40,673 bases of DNA from an uncultured Clostridia bacterium. Lineage in GTDB: Bacteria > Bacillota > Clostridia > Oscillospirales > Acutalibacteraceae. Below are positions 24,470 to 31,685 of this stretch, piece by piece (positions within the stretch are counted from its first letter, which is position 1; every line of letters begins with the position of its first letter). The notes beneath the pieces were generated by a model. It worked only from the letters and a program-made list of their open reading frames with translations, was not told where the DNA came from and ran no database searches. The stretch is taken from contig CANQXE010000020.1 of assembly GCA_947627725.1 (NCBI GenBank), forward strand, positions 1-40,673, written 5' to 3'. The position numbers and the translations under genes are program-made.

Positions 24470-25480
24470 TTATAATTCAACTACTTTATTTATAATTACT
24501 TGTTGCTTTTTTTCAATATATATCATTTTATTATATATACGATTAATTAAAATTTGTTGTGGTTTTACATTATATTTAGCACAAAAAATCAAATTGTTAT
24601 ATGCCTTATTCACTAATTGGTTTTGTTCTTCTATTATGTCTTGGCAGCATCCTATTCGCTCTAAAACCAGTTTAATTATTTTTTTATGTTCATATAAATT
24701 TCTGATTTCTTGTAAATATAATTTATCGTTGCTAGGACTTTCATTATTGTCATATATATTTATATGTTCCCTTTTAAATGATTTAATATATAGGTTAATG
24801 CCGTTTGCATCATTATGTACGAATAATCTATGGTGAAATGATACTAACTTAGGATTATAAAATTGTTTTAATCTTTTTAATAGTTTTTTATTTGAAATGT
24901 ATTTTTCTGAATAAGTGGGATTGATTTTTAATGAGTGATTTTGTAATTTACGAGGTCTAAATCGTGTGAATGATTTAGGAACTTTTTTTATAGAGGCAAT
25001 AAGATTATAATATTTAACTTTTATTGTCCCATAATACTCTCCAATACCTTTTTTATTTATGTATCCACAGCAATAAAATTCATTCATAAAATCATCATAT
25101 CCGTAAACCAACCAATCATGACATCGGTCCCTATCCCATTGTATTTCTGATATACCTAAATATTTTTCATTTAAATTAACCATCAAATAGAAGTTGTTAT
25201 CAATTTTGTTTTTTATTTGACCAATACTAACAGTTTTTAATTTAATATTGTGTTTAGTAATGAATCTATGTTTTTCTACATATCCACTTCCACAAAAATC
25301 AATGTGTCCACCTTTATAACTATAATAATGTAAATGAAAGAATTCGTTTATTAATGTTTCACTAATATCAAATCCATTAGCTTCCAAAATACCAAGATAA
25401 AATGCGTTATAAGGATAAGTTTTTATAAAGGGATCAGTATTAAGTGGTAATACCTTTTTTGTTAACATTGTTTTCATCAT
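24470..25480 (-). CDS. C39/BtrH-N-like protein, second copy
   Basis: A 336-residue protein without membrane segments. It shares a scaffold with the gene at 29090: TYPYNAFYLGILEAN near residue 20, then RCHDWLVYGYDD near residue 118 and EFYCCGYINKKGIGEYYG after it. The layout resembles papain-like BtrH-N/C39-like folds, in which an early nucleophile region is followed by a His and a GYDD strand. No Cys sits at the expected nucleophile place, so it may be an inactive scaffold or bind a carrier-linked substrate. The start is uncertain between ATGs at 25480 and 25468. It lies downstream of the two ABC exporters and mirrors the paralog upstream of them. Function inferred only. Confidence 0.55.
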   Translation of the reverse strand: MMKTMLTKKVLPLNTDPFIKTYPYNAFYLGILEANGFDISETLINEFFHLHYYSYKGGHIDFCGSGYVEKHRFITKHNIKLKTVSIGQIKNKIDNNFYLMVNLNEKYLGISEIQWDRDRCHDWLVYGYDDFMNEFYCCGYINKKGIGEYYGTIKVKYYNLIASIKKVPKSFTRFRPRKLQNHSLKINPTYSEKYISNKKLLKRLKQFYNPKLVSFHHRLFVHNDANGINLYIKSFKREHINIYDNNESPSNDKLYLQEIRNLYEHKKIIKLVLERIGCCQDIIEEQNQLVNKAYNNLIFCAKYNVKPQQILINRIYNKMIYIEKKQQVIINKVVEL

Positions 25481-25484
25481 CCTT

Positions 25485-27308
25485 TTAATTTAAGTAATAT
25501 TCGGCTTGAGCATTCCATAATTTTGCATATTTGCCATTCAATTTTAATAAATCATTATGTGTTCCTGTTTCTACAAGTTCTGCTTTATCAAATACGGCAA
25601 TATTGTCACAGAATGCACAGCTTGATAGTCTATGCGATATGTAGATAGCAGTTTTATTTTCTACAAAAGAATTGAATTTTGAATACATAGAACTTTCAGC
25701 AATCGGATCCATTGAAGCAGTAGGCTCATCTAAAATTACTATTGGGGCGTCTTTATATAGAGCTCTTGCAAGTGCAAGCTTTTGAGCTTCACCACCTGAA
25801 ATCTCTATTCCGGATTCTTCTAAGTCTTTGTAAAGATAAGAGTTCTCTTGATTATCCATTTTTAGAATACGCTCTTTAATATCTGCTTTTTCAAATGAAT
25901 CATATAGCTTGGCTTTATCATAATCATCACTTGCCGCAATGTTTTGTGCTGCAGTAAGCGAAAAAATTTTGTAATCTTGAAACACAACAGAATATAGTCT
26001 TCTAATGCTGTCTTTTGTATATTCTTTTATATTAGTACCATTAATATATATTGCACCTTCAGAAACATCATATAGTCTACATAGTAACTTAATAAATGTA
26101 GTTTTTCCGCTGCCGTTTTTACCTACAATTGCATAGTGTTCACCTGTGTTTATTTTTATGTTTATATTCTTCAATGCATATGTTTCGCAATTAGGATACT
26201 TAAATGATACATCTTTAAATTCAATATCAAAATTATTAGCAAAATCTAACTCTTTTGTTCCATATATCATTTCATCCTGAGTATTTAATATTTCAAAATA
26301 GTAATTTACAAGTGGAATTATTTTTTCAGTCTGACCAAATGTCCATGTCATTTTCATGACGCCTTTAACAATTTGCATAAATGAACCGCAGTACAATACT
26401 AATGAGCCAACACTGAATAATCCTAAGAGCCCTTTCACGCCAATGAATAAATATACTCCGAATCCAACTAAAGATGCCAAAATTGCTACGATGGAGCTGG
26501 AACGAGCACACTGTAAAGCTGTTTTTTTCATTATACTTTCGCCATCTGTAACTATTTTACTAGTAGCGATATCGTCTATAATGTTTTGTTCTTTATATAA
26601 TCGTATTTCTTTACCTGTCTTATAATCTGAAAACAAATTTAAAAAGTAATAATAAATTTTGTTGAGAGTTGCATATTGATTCTCTGATTCAAATTGGTTT
26701 TTATTCATTTTCAGCGCAATAAATAAGATTATTACTGCCATGACAATTACAGAAATAATCACACTGAAAAGAAATATAGGCTTTTCAAAAAAGGTTTTAC
26801 CGGTAGAAATAAATCCAATTTTAAATAAAGGGAAAATTAGAATTATTGACAATATGATGGTAACCATTCCGAAAATAAAATCTCTAATCATATATGCAAA
26901 TTGTGTGAATGCAGAATAAACTCGTTCTTGAGATTCAGAATGCTTATGTATTAATTCTTTAAAATTACTATCCTCGAGTTTTGAATATTCAATTCTGTAT
27001 AATTTTTCGGCAATATTTTTCAGCTCATTATTATACATTAGTGTTTTATGAACAAATTGAATGTCTCCTATGTAATTGTTCAAAAAAAATAAGATTAAAT
27101 TTATTATTAAAGCAAGACTGATATTGAATATAATAACTGACACATTTGCTTTACTAATTAGCAAATCCATTATTCTTGAAGTAAAGTAAATGTTTATAAA
27201 AGGCATAATAGCCATTATTATTGCAATAAATATTGAACTTGGAATAATGTTTTTTTCTAATTTTTGCATTTCCTTGAATGCTAATTTGATGGACTTTAAT
27301 TTATTCAT
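25485..27308 (-). CDS. ABC exporter half, membrane and ATPase domains fused
   Basis: A 607-residue type IV ABC exporter. Residues 1-330 hold about six membrane segments; the ATPase follows with Walker A GKNGSGKTTFIKLL, the signature SGGEAQKLALARAL, Walker B IVILDEPTAS and the switch His in ISHRLSS. No C39 peptidase domain is at the N-terminus. It probably pairs with the exporter encoded before it (8-bp overlap) as a heterodimer. Secretion or self-protection export of the cluster product is the inferred role. The start is the ATG at 27308, with AGGAG about 12 bases upstream. Confidence 0.93.
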   Translation of the reverse strand: MNKLKSIKLAFKEMQKLEKNIIPSSIFIAIIMAIMPFINIYFTSRIMDLLISKANVSVIIFNISLALIINLILFFLNNYIGDIQFVHKTLMYNNELKNIAEKLYRIEYSKLEDSNFKELIHKHSESQERVYSAFTQFAYMIRDFIFGMVTIILSIILIFPLFKIGFISTGKTFFEKPIFLFSVIISVIVMAVIILFIALKMNKNQFESENQYATLNKIYYYFLNLFSDYKTGKEIRLYKEQNIIDDIATSKIVTDGESIMKKTALQCARSSSIVAILASLVGFGVYLFIGVKGLLGLFSVGSLVLYCGSFMQIVKGVMKMTWTFGQTEKIIPLVNYYFEILNTQDEMIYGTKELDFANNFDIEFKDVSFKYPNCETYALKNINIKINTGEHYAIVGKNGSGKTTFIKLLCRLYDVSEGAIYINGTNIKEYTKDSIRRLYSVVFQDYKIFSLTAAQNIAASDDYDKAKLYDSFEKADIKERILKMDNQENSYLYKDLEESGIEISGGEAQKLALARALYKDAPIVILDEPTASMDPIAESSMYSKFNSFVENKTAIYISHRLSSCAFCDNIAVFDKAELVETGTHNDLLKLNGKYAKLWNAQAEYYLN

Positions 27309-29073
27309 GATTTGTATTCATCTCCTTATAGTAATAGCTTTGCGCTTGATACATTCTGTAATAAGCACCTTTTAATGCCATTAATTCTTCATGTGTTCCT
27401 GATTCAGTTATTTTTCCGTTTGAAATGAATAATATTCTGTCGCAAAATACTGTTGATGATAAACGATGTGAAATGAAAAATGAAATCTTATCTTTAGTTA
27501 TTTCATTATATTTTTCATATAGTTCTCCTTCAGCAATAGGATCAAGTGCTGCAGTAGGTTCGTCCAAAATCAGTATAGGTGCATTTTTGTATATTGCTTT
27601 AGCTAATAATAATTTTTGCTTTTCTCCGCCTGAAAACTCCGTAGCTTCTTTATAAATATCTTTTATCATTAAAGTGTTTTCTTTATCCTTTAATGACTCG
27701 ATTTTTTCTAATATTCCAGCTTTTTCAAATGAAGAGTATAATTTTTCTTTATCATATTTTTGGGTTGTACTTATATTTTCTGCTATTGACATAGGCATAA
27801 AAAAGTAATCCTGAAATACAACAGAAAACAAATTAAAGTAACTATCTTTTGAATATAAAGATATATCTTTGTTGTTTACGAAAATAGAACCTTGGGTCGC
27901 ATTATATAACCCACAAAGTAATTTGATAATTGTAGTTTTCCCAGCACCATTTTCTCCTATAATTGCAATATTTTCACCTTTTTTTATTTTGAAAGAAATA
28001 TTATTTAGCGTATTATGCTCCGAACCCGGATATTTAAATGATACCTTGTCAAATTCTATAGATTCTACAGAATCAAAATCAATTTTATCATTATTATCAT
28101 TTGCTGTTTCTTCTTCAATATATTCTCTATATAAACCGCAAGATTTACAGCAATATTCCATTCTTGATATTGAACCAACTAATTTTACAATCCAATTTGA
28201 AAAGCCTGAAATTATTCCAAAATAAAATATAAAATCAGAAACATTTATTTTTCCGTTATAGGTTAAATATACTAAATAAGAATAAGCAACTAATTCCCTT
28301 ATGAAATTCAGTATTGCTCTGACACTGCTTACTTTAAAGCTTTGTGGTCCATATTGCTTTGTTATTTTTTCTAAATTGGATATTATTTTTGCAAGTGTAT
28401 ATGTAAAGTAATCTTCAAAATTATATAGTTTTATATCTTTTGAAGCTGATGTATCTTTACTTAAATGATAGAAATAGTAAAATTTTACTGTTGCTCTGCT
28501 TCTTGTTTTATTTATAACCAATTCTTTATCGTGCAAAAATCTCAAAAGAAAGAATTCTATAGCACAGCTAATAAGAATAATTAAAATCATAAATATATTT
28601 ATTCTATAGAGTAATGTCATTGACGTAATTACACCTACAATACAAACAATGATTTGCCCCAGATTATCTATAAATGATGCGGCAGGGGAATAGCTGCTTC
28701 TGTAAAATTCGGATGCTTGTTTATTCCTTTTTCGCCCTTCAAGACTTTCAATATCAATATAGTCCATATACAGATTTTTTCTAAATGCAATAATTGAATA
28801 TCTCATTCGTATAATATTAGAACTTCCTTTTAAAAGTTCTTGCATGAAAGGGTCTAACCATGTAATTAGAGTAATTAATAGACTCAACAGAGCAATAATC
28901 ATTACAAGTCTGTTAATCGTTACACCATCTGTTATACAATCAATCATAACTTTAGGAATGTATGCTGTTATAATTGGTTGCAGGACAAGTGCAGGAACTT
29001 TTATTATAAAATAGATTAAGCTTTTTCTGTCCCATGTTAGCCAATTTTTAATCATATATTTGAAGTTATCCAT
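27301..29073 (-). CDS. ABC exporter half, partner of the next gene
   Basis: An ABC exporter of about 590 residues with six predicted membrane segments in residues 1-310, then Walker A GENGAGKTTIIKLL, signature FSGGEKQKLLLAKAI, Walker B ILILDEPTAALDP and ISHRLSS. Both ATPase sites look intact, as in its neighbour. The frame opens at 29088, but the GGAGG lies inside that opening and points to the ATG at 29073 (MDNFKYM). The gene overlaps the next exporter by 8 bp. Substrate unknown; a heterodimer exporting a small peptide-like or glycosylated product is inferred. Confidence 0.93.
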   Translation of the reverse strand: MDNFKYMIKNWLTWDRKSLIYFIIKVPALVLQPIITAYIPKVMIDCITDGVTINRLVMIIALLSLLITLITWLDPFMQELLKGSSNIIRMRYSIIAFRKNLYMDYIDIESLEGRKRNKQASEFYRSSYSPAASFIDNLGQIIVCIVGVITSMTLLYRINIFMILIILISCAIEFFLLRFLHDKELVINKTRSRATVKFYYFYHLSKDTSASKDIKLYNFEDYFTYTLAKIISNLEKITKQYGPQSFKVSSVRAILNFIRELVAYSYLVYLTYNGKINVSDFIFYFGIISGFSNWIVKLVGSISRMEYCCKSCGLYREYIEEETANDNNDKIDFDSVESIEFDKVSFKYPGSEHNTLNNISFKIKKGENIAIIGENGAGKTTIIKLLCGLYNATQGSIFVNNKDISLYSKDSYFNLFSVVFQDYFFMPMSIAENISTTQKYDKEKLYSSFEKAGILEKIESLKDKENTLMIKDIYKEATEFSGGEKQKLLLAKAIYKNAPILILDEPTAALDPIAEGELYEKYNEITKDKISFFISHRLSSTVFCDRILFISNGKITESGTHEELMALKGAYYRMYQAQSYYYKEMNTNHE

Positions 29074-29089
29074 AATTATGTCCTCCATT

Positions 29090-30073
29090 TTATGGTTTAT
29101 ATGTTTTTAAAATAAGTTTTAATATTTTTCTTTCGTCCTTATTTTCTTTTTTCAATTTTTCATAAACGGTATTTAACGTGTTTCTGTTTCTATTTTGATT
29201 GTATTTAAAGGATAATAGTAAAATCTTATATGTTTCGTTTACTATAGTTTCATATTGAGCTATAGTCGTTTGATCAATATTCATTCTTTTTAAACATAAA
29301 AGAACATTTTGCCTAAACTCATATATGATTCTTATATTTTGAATGTAAATTGTTTTTCGTTTGCTTTTTACAATATTTACTTTTTTGATTTTTCGTAATA
29401 ATTTATCCAAAGAATATATTCCAGCAACCGGATGCCAATATCCATCTCTTGCAAAATGTTTTGGTAAGAACATTTTTTTTACATTGTTATACAAAGTATC
29501 CGGCGTTACTTCTTTTTCTTTCCAATCCAAATTTATTTTAATAAAGTGACTTCTGAAATATGAAGGTGAAGGTTTGATATATCTTGGCAGAACTTTTCTA
29601 AAAGATGTTTCTATTTCTGAGTAACCCAATTTAATTATTCCCATTGTTTCACCATGTCCTGTACCGATATAACTTGAACAATAAAATTGCATTGATGAAT
29701 CATTATATCCATAAATCAGCCAATCGTGACAATAATCCCATGTAGCATGAACACTTTCATTTTGAAAATATTTTTGGTTTAACATAAGAATTGCATAATA
29801 GCCATTATTTATATGGTCTTTTATAGTTTTCACAATATCATTTGTTTCTGGAAACTCAATAGAACTAAATCTGTTGAATTCAAACATTCCGCTATTTCTA
29901 AAATCAATTTTATGAATTGCACTTTTTTTGAAATAATATAATTCTAAAAAATCATTTAGTATGATATCGGTATAATCAATATTATTTGCTTCAAGAATTC
30001 CGAAATAAAAAGCATTATATGGATATGTAAGCATCATCTTTGGTATTTTATATGGTAATATCTTTTGTGCCAT
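29090..30073 (-). CDS. C39/BtrH-N-like protein, first copy
   Basis: A 327-residue protein, paralogous to the protein at 24470. Shared blocks are LTYPYNAFYFGILEAN near residue 16, DYCHDWLIYGYND near residue 113 and QFYCSSYIGTGHGETMG after it. The pattern suggests a papain-like BtrH-N/C39-type fold; in butirosin synthesis BtrH moves an acyl group from a carrier protein to an amine, which would fit the carrier protein here. However, the usual catalytic Cys is not visible, so a non-catalytic role is as likely. It is the first gene of the cluster, starts with MAQKIL after an AGAGAGG, and abuts an exporter gene (one-base gap). Confidence 0.55.
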   Translation of the reverse strand: MAQKILPYKIPKMMLTYPYNAFYFGILEANNIDYTDIILNDFLELYYFKKSAIHKIDFRNSGMFEFNRFSSIEFPETNDIVKTIKDHINNGYYAILMLNQKYFQNESVHATWDYCHDWLIYGYNDSSMQFYCSSYIGTGHGETMGIIKLGYSEIETSFRKVLPRYIKPSPSYFRSHFIKINLDWKEKEVTPDTLYNNVKKMFLPKHFARDGYWHPVAGIYSLDKLLRKIKKVNIVKSKRKTIYIQNIRIIYEFRQNVLLCLKRMNIDQTTIAQYETIVNETYKILLLSFKYNQNRNRNTLNTVYEKLKKENKDERKILKLILKTYKP

Positions 30074-30200
30074 TTTTTAGCCCTCTCTAAAAATATTTAA
30101 TTATTAATAAAGTATCACAAGATAGCAATTAGATTGTTTTTTATGCAATTCTGTTGATGATTTCTGCAATAAAGAAGTTATTGTGGTTATATAAAGTAAA

Positions 30201-30229
30201 AAGAGCTCTCTATCTGACAGAGAACTCTT
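30201..30229 (-). terminator. leader terminator upstream of the cluster
   Basis: An 11-bp stem with one G-U pair (AAGAG..CTCTT) and a seven-base loop is followed on the minus strand by TTTTTACTTT. It lies between the right repeat and the first cluster gene at 30073, so transcripts from the repeat would stop here unless antiterminated. Confidence 0.65.
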
Positions 30230-30264
30230 GGAAAATCAACTTTTATTATTTGTTTTATTTTATC

Positions 30265-30306
30265 TTGTTTATATATTACCGTTCACTATATAACTATTAT
30301 GGTTTA
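30265..30306 (+). repeat. right copy of 32-bp direct repeat with AgrA-box-like half-sites
   Basis: Bases 30265-30296 match 7365-7396 at 31 of 32 positions. TACCGTTCA and TTATGGTTTA have their GTT cores 21 bp apart, as in the left copy and in the agrA promoter. Confidence 0.8.
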
Positions 30307-30331
30307 TATACACATTGTGTTGAATTATAAT
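30302..30331 (+). promoter_or_regulatory. possible AgrA-activated promoter of the 30.4-kb gene
   Basis: TATAAT lies at 30326-30331, with no good -35 hexamer upstream. The second GTT half-site of the right repeat lies in the -35 region, the layout of an activator-dependent promoter. Confidence 0.45.
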
Positions 30332-30399
30332 GAAGTGTTTGTTAAAATAGTTTTGAGATAATATGATTGTTTTAGTTTGAAGTATTTATGGAGTTATAT

Positions 30400-30960
30400 A
30401 TGCGTTGGTCTTTTGAAGAATTAAGACAACTTGGTTTCGGTTTTGTATCAGGAAGTACAAATAAGAAATTCAAAACTATACTTGATAATAATATAAAGAA
30501 AATTGAAAAGCAGCATTTGTCTGAAGGTATAGCTAATAGTTTTAAGAATGGTGAATATAACACATATATCACAACGGATGAGATTGTGTTATATAGAGTT
30601 TATGGATTAACTCCTTCGGGACAAGCTGGTGCAAAACAGCTAGGTGCATTTGCAACTACTGAATTTGCTGAATCTCGTATTGATGTCAAGATGCGCCTTG
30701 CATTAAATCCTCAGTGGAAGAATGCTTTATATATTGAAGAAAAGATAATTGTTCCTAAAGATGTGATTTTGAATATTGGTATCGTTGCGCCCGTTAAATT
30801 GTTGTCGGGTACTATCCTTGAGGGCGGTGCAGATCAGGTTTTGCTGCCAGAGAATTGGTCTGAGGATTGGGTAGTGGGATATCGTTTTGTCACATCAGAA
30901 CCGTTAATGGATTATCCTGAATACACTACGGAAAAGCCTAATGAAATAAGGGTTAAATAG
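30400..30960 (+). CDS. hypothetical protein, possible ADP-ribosyltransferase fold
   Basis: A 186-residue protein. GGAG lies six bases before the ATG at 30400 (MRWSFEELRQ), so I prefer this to the upstream ATG at 30388. LYRVYGLTPSGQAGAKQLGA near residue 66 and LEGGADQVLLPENW near residue 142 are spaced like the Arg-containing first strand and the last (GG-x-Q) strand of ADP-ribosyltransferase-fold toxins. This is a pattern guess, not a firm family match. No signal peptide is visible. It is the first gene right of the island and may be under AgrA control through the right repeat. Confidence 0.55.
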   Translation: MRWSFEELRQLGFGFVSGSTNKKFKTILDNNIKKIEKQHLSEGIANSFKNGEYNTYITTDEIVLYRVYGLTPSGQAGAKQLGAFATTEFAESRIDVKMRLALNPQWKNALYIEEKIIVPKDVILNIGIVAPVKLLSGTILEGGADQVLLPENWSEDWVVGYRFVTSEPLMDYPEYTTEKPNEIRVK

Positions 30961-31049
30961 TAAATTATAAATGTTTTAATACTTGCAAATGAGTATAATA
31001 TCTATTAGAATTGTATTAAGAAATAAAAAGAAAATAGCGGGACAAGTAT

Positions 31050-31632
31050 ATGTCAACATATCAGTTTTATGCAGAACTTGAAGAGTACAAACCAAAAATG
31101 TGGAGAAGATTTTTAATTAATGAAAATATGACGGTTGCACAATTGAGTTATGCTGTTTTAATAATCTTTCGAGCTAATGGAAGTCATTTATTTAACATCG
31201 AGAAACCCTTGCAAAAAGATGCGGCTGCACTTTACGAGATGCCAAACACGAATATGGATATTTCTGATGTAGATATGAATATTATTGAAAGATATTATGC
31301 CACAAAAGAGCAAATACATAATACTGTAAGTTTGAATGACAAAGATAATTGCCTTATTATTAATATGATTTTGGTGATGGCTGGGTATTAAATTAAAATT
31401 GGAAGAAATATATGGCGAAAATAATTTGAAAAATAACGATATACCATATGTAATTTCAGGAAAAGGTTATGGAATTGTAGAGGATTGTGGTGGTCCTCAT
31501 AGTCTTATGCAGATTGCAGAAACGCACAATTTGGAGACAGTAGATTTATCTCTTTTTGATAAAAATGAGCTGAATGATATGTTATTATCAAATATGTCAC
31601 ATTTTCAAATTATGTATGAAAATAAAAAGTAA
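31050..31632 (+). pseudogene. PRiA4b ORF-3-like gene with two frameshifts
   Basis: The first part (31050-31391) reads YQFYAELEEYKPKMWRRF, the family's N-terminal pattern. Near 31360-31385 a different frame reads YDFGDGW, and from 31387 another gives IKLKLEEIYGE and then SGKGYGIVEDCGGPH. Joined, the three pieces make one normal PRiA4b ORF-3-like protein, so the gene has two frameshifts and is probably dead. Its function is unknown; the family is common on mobile elements. Confidence 0.8.
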
Positions 31633-31655
31633 TTGTTTTTTGAATAAAGATAATG

Positions 31656-31685
31656 AAAAGGTGAGCGGTTTAAAGCTCACCTTTT
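31656..31685. terminator. bidirectional terminator
   Basis: AAAAGGTGAGC and GCTCACCTTTT form an 11-bp stem. It is flanked by T-rich sequence and includes the end of the NACHT gene, so it ends both converging genes. Confidence 0.8.

Larger units (their letters stand above)
7365..30296. other. agr-linked biosynthetic island bounded by direct repeats
   Basis: The island is defined by 32-bp direct repeats at both ends, a uniform minus-strand gene direction and a marked drop in GC relative to the backbone. It holds agrACBD and about 17 biosynthesis, transport and resistance genes. Treating it as one unit is inference. Confidence 0.55.
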
